Origin: Acidimicrobiaceae bacterium
GTDB lineage: Bacteria; Actinomycetota; Acidimicrobiia; Acidimicrobiales; Microtrichaceae
DNA: 9,907 nt
Reading direction: 5' to 3'
Assembly (NCBI GenBank): GCA_003514205.1
Contig: DORQ01000305.1
Span: forward strand, 1 to 9,907
Part shown: one piece after another, positions 1-6,325 of the stretch
Numbering within the stretch: the first letter of the stretch is position 1
Layout: every line of letters starts with the position of its first letter
Notes under the pieces: model-generated
Databases searched by the model: none
The model's input: the letters and a program-made list of their open reading frames with translations, nothing else
What the model was told of the DNA's origin: nothing
Program-made: the position numbers and the translations under genes

Positions 1-395
1 GTGATTGGCACCTGAGCGCTTTCGGCAATTCGATAAAAGCCTGACTTCCAGGCCTCTGCACGGCTTCGCGTTCCCTCAGCTGGCACCGCCAAGTTCATGT
101 TCGGGTCACGCTCGAAGGCTTCGACCATCTGCCCGACCAGTCCATTCGCTGCAGATCGGTCGACCGGAATACCCCCGGTTGCACGCATCAGAATTCCGAG
201 CGGGGGTTTGAACAGTGATGCTTTTCCGAGAAACGACAGTTTCATTCCTCGAGTGGCTGCGACCAGCAACATGAGGAGGTAGTCGACATTGGAGGTGTGG
301 GGGGCACAGACGATCACAGCTCCGGAGCTATGCACCTGCCCCACCGGACGCCAGCCAATAACTCGAAGAATCAGCGTTGCAATTTTTGCTTTCAA
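1..395 (-). CDS. PlsC-like 1-acylglycerol-3-phosphate acyltransferase, C-terminus off the left edge
   Basis: This is the N-terminal 131 residues of a lysophospholipid acyltransferase-family enzyme, which would transfer an acyl chain from acyl-CoA or acyl-ACP to lysophosphatidate or a related acceptor at the membrane. Visible motifs are the catalytic HTSNVD (His33-X4-Asp38), the acceptor-binding GGIPVDR near residues 74-80, and AEGTRS near 106-111, followed by a WKSGFY segment. The frame is open back to the stop of the upstream gene at 477-479 and holds no ATG or GTG; the only common start codon is TTG at 395-393, so that start is chosen, with only a weak AGGG upstream. It is the last visible member of a minus-strand cluster, about 80 bases after the small membrane protein. 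The motif usually written PEGTR here has Ala before the Glu. The family is clear, but the acyl acceptor cannot be told from a fragment. Confidence 0.85.
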   Translation of the reverse strand, partial: MKAKIATLILRVIGWRPVGQVHSSGAVIVCAPHTSNVDYLLMLLVAATRGMKLSFLGKASLFKPPLGILMRATGGIPVDRSAANGLVGQMVEAFERDPNMNLAVPAEGTRSRAEAWKSGFYRIAESAQVPI

Positions 396-476
396 GACAT
401 CGACCCTAGTCCCACGACTGGCGCGGCGCCCGTCGGTACAGGCGCGAATCGAGACACTGAGCTTGAAGGCCGTGGC

Positions 477-854
477 TTATGAGCGACTCAGCGAACGCAA
501 ACTCAAGGCCGATTTCCAACCAAGGGCCGCTGCTGGTACGGCAAGCGCAAGGGTGGCGACCAGCGATCGCGTCCCGAGTTCGTCTCGGAATGCCACTGCG
601 GCGGCGATATCTGAGCTGTCGGCGATCGCTCCAGCCATGACCCATTGTGGGGCACCTTCATCGCTGTTCAGGGCCACCAGAGCCCCGCCGCCGAGCACCA
701 CGTCTCGAATCCCGAAGGCACGAATCATCCAGACCATTGGGCCGCTCGCTTCACGCGCAACTGGACCCAAGACGATCCGTGGTATGCCGATACAGAGAGC
801 TCCAAAGAGCACTCGGCCGGCGGCAACTAGCCGAGCAATGAGTCGATTATCCAT
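477..854 (-). CDS. Small integral membrane protein of unknown function
   Basis: This encodes a protein of about 125 residues rich in Ala, Val, Leu and Gly, with probably four hydrophobic segments. The first starts soon after the N-terminus (RLVAAGRVLFGALCIGIP), a second follows the RAFGIRD motif, and two more lie in the C-terminal half. The RAFGIRDVVLGGGAL stretch resembles small actinobacterial membrane proteins of the DUF4267 type, though I cannot confirm the family. I chose ATG at 854; an in-frame GTG at 872 would add six residues (MWQYRV) and is a real alternative. It lies about 45 bases after the AI-2E-family gene and about 80 before the acyltransferase start, so it is probably co-transcribed with both. 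No enzyme motif is visible, and function is unassigned. Confidence 0.75.
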   Translation of the reverse strand: MDNRLIARLVAAGRVLFGALCIGIPRIVLGPVAREASGPMVWMIRAFGIRDVVLGGGALVALNSDEGAPQWVMAGAIADSSDIAAAVAFRDELGTRSLVATLALAVPAAALGWKSALSLRSLSRS

Positions 855-899
855 GACCCGATACTGCCACAAGTCGCTCGAGGTCGCGCACCGCTCGCG

Positions 900-2102
900 C
901 TACGAGGTTTCCTCGGCCGAGACATCCACCTCGTCGGGATCTACAGGAGCCACAATTTCGACAAGCAACGGCACCTCCTCGCCATCGCTGAGCAACTCAC
1001 GCGCCGCAGCGAGCAACACTGCGGCCGCCGGCACTGCAATGAACGCTCCGAAGAGCCCGCCAACGACACCTCCCGCGGCAACTAGAAGCAACGAGGCCAG
1101 CGGGTGCAACGAGAGATGCCGACTCGCAAGCATTGGATACATCACATTGGCATCAAGCTGTTGAACAACAAGCACAACGGCCGCCAAGATCAACGCCGTC
1201 GTCGTTCCCTCCGAGACCAGGGCAACGAGAACCACAACGCCACCTGAAAAGACGGCGCCCACTGTGGGGATGAACGCGAACAGGAACACCAACGCGCCAA
1301 GTGCGAAGGCCACGGGCAATCCCGCGATAATGCACGCCAACCCAATCACTGTTGAGTCCACCACTGCGGAGGTGAGTGTGACCTTCACATACCCAACCAG
1401 TTGACCCCAGGCCCGTTGGCCGGCTCGCCCGACCTGTGACCGCTCTCCTTCTGGTACGAGGCCAAGAACTGCCTCCCACATTTTGTGCCGGTCCTTCATG
1501 AAGAAGAGCGTGCACAGCAACGTGAGAATCGCCCCCGCTACCAACTCACCGGTGGTCGACAGAACCGAGAATGTGCCCGACAACGCATCGGAGGGGTTCG
1601 ACTTCAACCGAGTCAGCGTGGAGTCGACCGCCTTTTCAATTCCGGAGGCGTTGATTTTCATGGGGCCATCAGCCAGCCAGTCAGAGACCTCGCCCACGCC
1701 TTCTTGGGCCTGTTGCGCAAGCTCGTCGTAGCTTCCGTAGAACTGGCCTACAGCCAAGGCCAAGACTCCAGATACACACAAGATGCCCACGGCAAATGCA
1801 ACCATCCAAGCTCCACCGGGGCGGACGCCACGGGACAGCAAGCGAAGCCGGATAGGTTCGAGAAGGGCGCAGATCATCGTCGCAATGATGACCGGTCCTA
1901 CAATGAGGCTGAGTTGCGCCGCAGCCCAAATCACCGCTCCGACCGCTGCGGCCACAACCAGAAGTCGCCAGGACCAGTCGGAAAACAGCCGCAGCAGAGG
2001 TGGCGCCATATCGCGTTGGGCTCGCCGATCAACCGTGCCGGTCCGTCGATCAGACCCACGCTCCGAAGGGGTTCCTAACTCACCCAACAGTTCCAACTCC
2101 AA
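900..2102 (-). CDS. AI-2E family transporter (PerM/UPF0118-like membrane protein)
   Basis: A 400-residue polytopic membrane protein with the layout of the AI-2E exporter/PerM family. It has a pair of hydrophobic segments near residues 45-80, another near 97-120, then a soluble amphipathic stretch (about 125-175), and a C-terminal bundle of membrane segments from about 185 to 370. Family hallmarks include FAFIPTVGAVFSGG near 275-288 and the YPMLASRHLSLHP segment near 322-334, followed by a Gly-rich helix with GGLFGAFIAVPAAA. The tail is acidic. Family members move small molecules or ions; an autoinducer-2 role is not implied here. The start is uncertain: TTG at 2102 gives the longest frame and overlaps the upstream oxidoreductase gene by 23 bases, whereas ATG at 2009 (MAPPLLRLF) begins just before the first membrane helix. 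Neither has a strong ribosome binding site. Confidence 0.88.
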   Translation of the reverse strand: MELELLGELGTPSERGSDRRTGTVDRRAQRDMAPPLLRLFSDWSWRLLVVAAAVGAVIWAAAQLSLIVGPVIIATMICALLEPIRLRLLSRGVRPGGAWMVAFAVGILCVSGVLALAVGQFYGSYDELAQQAQEGVGEVSDWLADGPMKINASGIEKAVDSTLTRLKSNPSDALSGTFSVLSTTGELVAGAILTLLCTLFFMKDRHKMWEAVLGLVPEGERSQVGRAGQRAWGQLVGYVKVTLTSAVVDSTVIGLACIIAGLPVAFALGALVFLFAFIPTVGAVFSGGVVVLVALVSEGTTTALILAAVVLVVQQLDANVMYPMLASRHLSLHPLASLLLVAAGGVVGGLFGAFIAVPAAAVLLAAARELLSDGEEVPLLVEIVAPVDPDEVDVSAEETS

Positions 2103-2565
2103 TGGGGGTGCAGATCACGACCGGAATCTCGCGTGTGGTGCGGGCTTGATAGTCCTCGAAGTCGGCGTACATCGCAACGAGCTGAGGCCACAGCTCAGCC
2201 TTCTCCTCATCGTCGGCGACCCGGGCGATCATCTGCTTGACGGCCTTGCCGATCTGAATCTCTACCGCCGGGTTGGCCAGAAGGTTGCGATACCACTGCG
2301 GGTGATCAGAGAACCCGCCCTTGGAGGCAACGAGCACCACATCATTGCCATTTCGGAGAAACAACAACGGCATCGTCCGTGGGAGACCGGAGGATCTGCC
2401 GATTGTCGTCAGCAAACACACTGGTGCGCCTTTCAGAAACCTGCCGCCAATCCGACCGCCGGTTGATTTGTACGCACGCGCGTTCATGGCCGACATTCGC
2501 TTGATGAAGAAGTTGCCCCGACGCTCTTCCTGGGGAGTCCACGGCCGAGGTTGACGGGTGCTCAT
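2080..2565 (-). CDS. Deazaflavin (F420)-dependent nitroreductase family protein
   Basis: A 161-residue protein of the Ddn/DUF385 split-barrel family, whose studied members bind coenzyme F420 and reduce nitroimidazoles, quinones or other unsaturated substrates. The core signature is visible: LLTTIGRSSGLPRTMPL near residues 51-67, then VLVASKGGFSDHPQWYRN near 77-94, LLANPAVEIQ, and a C-terminal YQARTTREIPVVI segment. Length is typical. The ATG at 2565 is the natural start; a TACACT hexamer lies exactly six bases before it, and no Shine-Dalgarno-like sequence is visible. The gene follows the Lrp/AsnC gene by 48 bases and its stop falls inside the longest frame of the AI-2E-family gene. The F420 dependence is inferred from family membership; no F420 synthesis gene or F420-reducing dehydrogenase is in the window. 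Substrate unknown. Confidence 0.92.
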   Translation of the reverse strand: MSTRQPRPWTPQEERRGNFFIKRMSAMNARAYKSTGGRIGGRFLKGAPVCLLTTIGRSSGLPRTMPLLFLRNGNDVVLVASKGGFSDHPQWYRNLLANPAVEIQIGKAVKQMIARVADDEEKAELWPQLVAMYADFEDYQARTTREIPVVICTPIGVGTVG

Positions 2566-2571
2566 CGCTGA

Positions 2572-2577
2572 AGTGTA
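2572..2577 (-). promoter_or_regulatory. Possible -10 element (TACACT) for a leaderless oxidoreductase mRNA
   Basis: On the minus strand TACACT is followed by six bases (TCAGCG) and then the ATG at 2565, so transcription from it would begin at or next to the start codon. It fits the TANNNT form of an actinobacterial -10. No good -35 is visible 16-19 bases upstream, and the match is short, so confidence is low. Confidence 0.3.
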
Positions 2578-2609
2578 CCCGCAGCGGCTTCCGCCGGCGT
2601 TGAGTTCGA

Positions 2610-2621
2610 TCCGCTAGCGGA
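2610..2621. repeat. 12-bp perfect palindrome over the Lrp/AsnC stop codon
   Basis: TCCGCTAGCGGA is its own reverse complement and contains the TAG stop of the Lrp/AsnC gene on the minus strand. It lies at the head of the 48-base gap before the deazaflavin-dependent oxidoreductase gene. It has no loop and no T-run, so it is not a classic terminator; it could be a protein-binding site or chance. Confidence 0.35.
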
Positions 2622-3075
2622 CACCCCACCCGAAACGATGGGTGTGTGTTCCGAAGTAGAGGAAGCTCTCAATCGAGCGGACCCCGGTGGTGGTTTTCAC
2701 CTGATCATTGATGAGCGCGAGCAGAGCAAGGGTGTCCTCGCAGATCACCTCGACGAGAAGGTCGAAGCTCCCCGCCGACATCACGATGTAGATCACGCCA
2801 TCGACCTTGGAAAGCTCGTCTGCCACTGCAACAACGTCTCCGTCAACGCAGATTCCGAGCATTGCCATCACTGGGTACCCCATCGCCTGAGGGTCAGTGA
2901 TGCCAACGACTTTGACAATTCCGGCGTCAAGTATCCGCTGCACTCGCTGACGAACCGCAGCTGCAGAGAGACCGACGATTGGCCCGAGGTCCGCGTAACT
3001 GATGCGACCGTCACGCTGCAGTTCCACGACTATGGCCTTATCAACGTCATCGAGTTCGATGGGCAGCTTTGACAT
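2614..3075 (-). CDS. Lrp/AsnC family transcriptional regulator
   Basis: A 153-residue feast/famine regulator. Residues 8-55 form the AsnC-type helix-turn-helix: LDDVDKAIVVELQRDGRIS, then ADLGPIVGLSAAAVRQRV as the turn and recognition helix, then RILDAGIVKVVGI. Residues 65-145 form the RAM effector-binding domain, with the usual alternating strands and a C-terminal TTTGVRSIESFLYF strand. Such proteins form dimers and higher oligomers and often sense amino acids; the ligand cannot be read here. I chose ATG at 3075, which gives the normal family length. An ATG at 3138 would add 21 residues that look like non-coding sequence. The gene is divergent from gnd across 86 bases, so it may regulate itself, the gnd-zwf-pgl operon, or the minus-strand genes after it; target control is inference only. 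Confidence 0.9.
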   Translation of the reverse strand: MSKLPIELDDVDKAIVVELQRDGRISYADLGPIVGLSAAAVRQRVQRILDAGIVKVVGITDPQAMGYPVMAMLGICVDGDVVAVADELSKVDGVIYIVMSAGSFDLLVEVICEDTLALLALINDQVKTTTGVRSIESFLYFGTHTHRFGWGVR

Positions 3076-3091
3076 GGCAACCAGCCTGCCA
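3075..3091. promoter_or_regulatory. Possible operator: TGGCA-N7-TGCCA inverted repeat
   Basis: A 5-bp inverted repeat with a 7-base spacer touches the first base of the Lrp/AsnC start codon, inside the gap between that gene and divergent gnd. The placement would suit autorepression, but the arms are short and such a repeat can occur by chance. It does not match a classic Lrp consensus. Confidence 0.2.
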
Positions 3092-3161
3092 CGAGGTGCA
3101 GACCTGGGCCTACATTCGAACCAGATCTCCAATCCCATTCCCAGGGTGAAAGACTCTCACT

Positions 3162-4211
3162 ATGGCAACTCGTAACGAACTAGGAATGATTGGACTGGGC
3201 AGAATGGGTGCGGCCATGGTTCGGCGACTGATGGCCGATCAGCATCGCTGCGTGGTCCACGACATTGATGCCACAGCAGTTGACCAACTGGCATCAGAGG
3301 GTGCCACAGGGGCACATGACCTTGCCACGATGGTCGCTGAATTAGCTACCCCTCGGTCGATATGGATCATGGTGCCTGCCGCATTCGTCGACGCAACCAT
3401 TGAGAAGCTGCGGCCGCTGCTCAGCTCCGGCGACACGATCATCGACGGCGGCAATAGCCACTACCACGACGACATTTCGCGGGCGGCGTCTCTTCAGGTC
3501 GACGGAATCAACTACGTCGATGTTGGCACCTCTGGCGGGGTGTACGGGTTCGAGCGTGGCTACTGCCTGATGGTGGGCGGAGAGGCTGAGCCAGTGAGCC
3601 GGTTGATACCCGTCTTCGAATCGCTTGCGCCTGGAGTGGAAGCGGCAGAACGTACGCCAGGCAAGAGCGGTACTCCAACGCCGCAGGAACAGGGGTGGCT
3701 GCATTGCGGCCCAAGTGGTTCAGGCCATTTCGTCAAGATGGTCCACAATGGCATTGAGTACGGGATGATGGCGGCCTATGCGGAAGGACTGAACCTGTTG
3801 CACCACGCAAATATCGGCAACAGCTCGCATACTGCCGACGCAGAAACCACTCCTCTACGGCATCCCGAACACTTCGACTATGACCTCGACATTGCGAGCA
3901 TCACCGAGCTTTGGCGACGTGGATCGGTAGTGGCTTCTTGGCTCTTGGACCTTACCGCGACAGCATTCAACGAAGATCCCAAGCTTGCGGAGTTTGAAGG
4001 GCGAGTTTCCGACTCGGGAGAAGGTCGTTGGACTGTAGAAGCCGCCGTGCAAGCAGGTGTTCCTGCGCCGGTACTTTCGGCAAGCCTGTTTGCACGATTC
4101 AGCAGCCGTGGCGAGAGCGACTTCGGCGACAAAGTGCTGTCTGCGATGCGCAAGCAATTCGGCGGACATGGCGAGAAACCATCCGACGCGGCCCCGAAAT
4201 CAGCCTCATGA
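3162..4211 (+). CDS. gnd: 6-phosphogluconate dehydrogenase, decarboxylating, short NAD-type
   Basis: It oxidises and decarboxylates 6-phosphogluconate to ribulose-5-phosphate, the last step of the oxidative pentose phosphate pathway, in the cytoplasm. At 349 residues it is the short form, lacking the extra C-terminal region of the roughly 470-residue E. coli type. Visible features are the Rossmann GLGRMG (11-16), MVP near 71, DGGNS (95-99), GTSGGVYG (122-129), and the active-site run HFVKMVHNGIEYG with Lys192, Asn196 and Glu199. The C-terminal helical domain carries WRRGSVVASWLLDL and ends with SAMRKQFGGH. Asp34 at the end of the second Rossmann strand argues for NAD over NADP. The ATG at 3162 is chosen; a second in-frame ATG at 3186 starts right at the Rossmann strand. 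It leads the operon, and its TGA overlaps the zwf ATG (ATGA). Confidence 0.96.
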   Translation: MATRNELGMIGLGRMGAAMVRRLMADQHRCVVHDIDATAVDQLASEGATGAHDLATMVAELATPRSIWIMVPAAFVDATIEKLRPLLSSGDTIIDGGNSHYHDDISRAASLQVDGINYVDVGTSGGVYGFERGYCLMVGGEAEPVSRLIPVFESLAPGVEAAERTPGKSGTPTPQEQGWLHCGPSGSGHFVKMVHNGIEYGMMAAYAEGLNLLHHANIGNSSHTADAETTPLRHPEHFDYDLDIASITELWRRGSVVASWLLDLTATAFNEDPKLAEFEGRVSDSGEGRWTVEAAVQAGVPAPVLSASLFARFSSRGESDFGDKVLSAMRKQFGGHGEKPSDAAPKSAS

Positions 4212-5620
4212 GCTCGACAATGCGCGCCGATGCGCTGGTCCTATTCGGAGCGACAGGAGACCTCTCGAAACGGAAGTTGTTCCCCGCGCTGTATGCGATG
4301 GCGCGAAACGGCCGCCTCGATGTGCCGATCATCGGCGTTGCTCGGAGCGACTGGCACGACGAGGAGTTCCGGGCACACGCAACGGAGTCGATCCTCACAG
4401 CTGTGCCCGAGGCCGATCCGGTTATCATCGCTGACATCTGCAGTCGACTCCACCTCGTCACCGGCGACTACGCCGAGCTGGCGACCTTCGATGGGATTGT
4501 CTCCACCCTGGAGGGGCTTGGAGCCGAACACCCCGTCCACTACCTCGCGATTCCTCCAGCGCTGTTCCCCACAGTGATCGAGTCCCTGGCAGTCGTAGGT
4601 CTTGCGGGAACCAGCAGGGTGGTCGTCGAAAAGCCCTTCGGTCGCGACCTCGCCTCTGCGCGTGACTTGAACAGGATCCTCCATGCGCATCTCTCTGAGT
4701 CACAGGTCTTTCGGATTGATCACTATCTCGGCAAGGAGTCGGTTGAGGACCTCCTCGTATTCCGTTTCGCCAACACCTTCCTCGAACCAATCTGGAACCG
4801 AAACTACGTGAAAGCCGTGCAGGTCACCATGGCGGAGGAGATCGGGGTTGAGGGCCGAGGGTCCTTCTACGACTCCGTTGGTTGCCTCCGAGACGTTGTT
4901 CAAAATCATCTGCTTCAGGTGGTCGCACTCCTTGCTATGGAGCCTCCCGTTGGGGCGGATGCCCGCTACCTCACTGACGAGAAACTCAAGGTGTTCTCAG
5001 CCATGAAGTCCTTGGACCCAGCGACCCTGGTCAAAGGCCAATACAACGGGTATCTGGCTGAGCAGGGAGTTGCCGAAGGCTCCACAGTTGAGACGTTCGT
5101 GGCAGCGAGGCTTGAGATCGAATCTTGGCGATGGGCAGGTGTGCCGTTCTTCGTGCGTGCTGGGAAGGCACTTGAGCGCCCCGCCACTGAGGTGGTGGTG
5201 GAGCTACACAAGCCTCCGGCGATGCTTTTTGATGAATCAGGACCACCTGGGCCGAGCGCAAACCTGATTCGGTTCCGCCTCGGCAAGGCTGACGGAGTGA
5301 CGCTCACCGTCAATGCCAAAGAGCCAGGCCGCGACCTTGACTCCCAGCCTGTCGACATCGCAGTGGATTTCGCTTCTGCGCTCGGTCAACGAGCCGAGGC
5401 CTACGAACGCCTCATTGACGACGCGCTGGAAGGGAACCCTCGCCGATTCGGAAGATACGACATGGTGGAGGAAACCTGGCGAATCGTTCAGCCAGCACTC
5501 GAGTGCGAATCCACCGTTGAGCGCTACGAACGAGGCTCGTGGGGGCCCACGGCTGCGGAGCACCTTGTCGGCGACGACGGATGGTTTCATCCCACTGCAG
5601 TCACGAGGGATCGGCCATGA
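4208..5620 (+). CDS. zwf: Glucose-6-phosphate 1-dehydrogenase
   Basis: It oxidises glucose-6-phosphate to 6-phosphoglucono-delta-lactone, the entry step of the oxidative pentose phosphate pathway. The 470-residue protein has normal length. It shows FGATGDLSKRKL at 13-24 (nucleotide-binding loop), EKPFG at 141-145, the substrate signature RIDHYLGKE at 169-177 with Asp171, His172 and Lys176, and GVEGRGSFYDSVG followed by RDVVQNHLLQV, where His234 is the expected general base. Arg46 in the GVARS segment sits where Leuconostoc G6PDH binds the NADP 2'-phosphate, so NADP use is likely. I chose ATG 4208 because it overlaps the gnd stop as ATGA and begins just before the Rossmann fold; the frame is open 180 bases upstream, but that is the shadow of gnd. 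Its own TGA overlaps the pgl ATG the same way. Confidence 0.97.
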   Translation: MSSTMRADALVLFGATGDLSKRKLFPALYAMARNGRLDVPIIGVARSDWHDEEFRAHATESILTAVPEADPVIIADICSRLHLVTGDYAELATFDGIVSTLEGLGAEHPVHYLAIPPALFPTVIESLAVVGLAGTSRVVVEKPFGRDLASARDLNRILHAHLSESQVFRIDHYLGKESVEDLLVFRFANTFLEPIWNRNYVKAVQVTMAEEIGVEGRGSFYDSVGCLRDVVQNHLLQVVALLAMEPPVGADARYLTDEKLKVFSAMKSLDPATLVKGQYNGYLAEQGVAEGSTVETFVAARLEIESWRWAGVPFFVRAGKALERPATEVVVELHKPPAMLFDESGPPGPSANLIRFRLGKADGVTLTVNAKEPGRDLDSQPVDIAVDFASALGQRAEAYERLIDDALEGNPRRFGRYDMVEETWRIVQPALECESTVERYERGSWGPTAAEHLVGDDGWFHPTAVTRDRP

Positions 5621-6294
5621 ACCTCACATTCGTCGAGGCCCCAGCAGCCCGGTTTGCCGCTGCTGCGGCGAACCTTCTTGCTGATGAGCTCTCCAGTGCG
5701 ATCGAGGCGCGTGGCGTTGCACATCTTGCACTCTCAGGAGGGCGCTCCCCCTGGGTGATCTTCGGGCATCTCGCTGAACTCGACGTGGACTGGGCCAAGA
5801 CGCACATATGGCAAGTGGACGAGCGAGTCGCTCCAGACCGCGATGTCGACCGAAATAGCGTCGGTCTGCGGTCCTCGTTTCTCAGTTCCACTCCGATCCC
5901 CGAGCAGAACATTCATCTCATGGACGTCACGTCACTCGATTGCGAACGAGCCGCTGCGAACTATGCCGCCGATCTCGCTCGAACCTGCGAGGGCATTCTC
6001 GACTGTGTCCACCTCGGTCTTGGCGTGGATGGCCATACTGCGAGTTGGCCTCCCCACGACCCCATCCTTGAAGTCATGGACCGGGATGTGGCAATGACAG
6101 GCGAGTACAACGGCTATCGCCGGATGTCGCTCACAGTGCCCTGCGTGAATCGCGCACGTCAGCGACTCTTCACAGCCGACAGCGAAGAGAAGCTGGCCGC
6201 CCTCGCCGCCTTACGAGCAGCGGATCCGGCCATTCCGGCAAGTCGGGTGACGCACACCAACACCAGGGTGTTGGTGTCGCTATCAGACCACTAG
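5617..6294 (+). CDS. pgl: 6-phosphogluconolactonase
   Basis: It hydrolyses 6-phosphoglucono-delta-lactone to 6-phosphogluconate, linking the zwf and gnd products. The 225-residue protein has the NagB/DevB-type fold with LALSGGRSP at 37-45, WQVDERVAP at 65-73 with the R..N segment DVDRNSVGLRSSF, and LGLGVDGHTASWPPHD at 133-148 containing the expected catalytic His140. The usual form of this last loop is GPDGHTASLFP, so the Val and Trp here are mild departures. ATG 5617 is chosen because it overlaps the zwf TGA as ATGA, giving translational coupling and a normal N-terminus. Last gene of the operon; its final codons hold a strong inverted repeat, and the next gene is convergent. Confidence 0.95.
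   Translation: MNLTFVEAPAARFAAAAANLLADELSSAIEARGVAHLALSGGRSPWVIFGHLAELDVDWAKTHIWQVDERVAPDRDVDRNSVGLRSSFLSSTPIPEQNIHLMDVTSLDCERAAANYAADLARTCEGILDCVHLGLGVDGHTASWPPHDPILEVMDRDVAMTGEYNGYRRMSLTVPCVNRARQRLFTADSEEKLAALAALRAADPAIPASRVTHTNTRVLVSLSDH
6254..6277. terminator. 11-bp perfect inverted repeat in the end of pgl, possible terminator
   Basis: ACACCAACACC is followed by AG and then by its exact reverse complement GGTGTTGGTGT. As RNA it would fold as about ten base pairs with a four-base loop on either strand. It ends 17 bases before the end of pgl and about 50 bases from the end of the convergent aminotransferase gene. There is no T-run on either side, so it is not a classic intrinsic terminator; actinobacteria do use hairpins without a U tract, which is why I give this as possible. 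Confidence 0.45.
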
Positions 6295-6302
6295 CAACTG
6301 CA

Positions 6303-6312
6303 CGGCTAGCCG
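6303..6312. repeat. 10-bp palindrome between convergent pgl and aminotransferase genes
   Basis: CGGCTAGCCG is a perfect palindrome in the 31-base gap between the two stop codons. The half-site CGGCT recurs at 6322-6326 and can pair with AGCCG at 6308-6312 as an alternative small hairpin. With the inverted repeat at 6254-6277 it makes this junction rich in dyad symmetry, as expected where two transcripts must end. No T-run follows. Confidence 0.3.
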
Positions 6313-6325
6313 CCGCACCCTCGGC

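Noticed and set aside
289..1164. Long plus-strand open frame of 291 codons
   Set aside because: It is rich in Ser, Thr, Ala and Arg with no fold-like pattern, and it lies antisense to three well-supported minus-strand genes. It is a high-GC shadow frame.
1783..2466. Plus-strand open frame of 227 codons
   Set aside because: Antisense to the AI-2E-family and deazaflavin-dependent oxidoreductase genes, both with clear family motifs; its own translation has no recognisable domain.
3069..3074. Perfect TTGACA -35 hexamer on the plus strand upstream of gnd
   Set aside because: No acceptable -10 lies 16-19 bases downstream, and the hexamer is part of the Lrp/AsnC first codons on the other strand.
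4028..4207. Extension of zwf 60 codons upstream
   Set aside because: These codons are the +1-type shadow of the conserved gnd C-terminus; the G6PDH fold starts just after ATG 4208, which forms an ATGA overlap with gnd.
5539..5616. Extension of pgl 26 codons upstream
   Set aside because: The extra residues lie inside the zwf C-terminus in another frame and do not resemble a 6-phosphogluconolactonase N-terminus; ATG 5617 forms an ATGA overlap.
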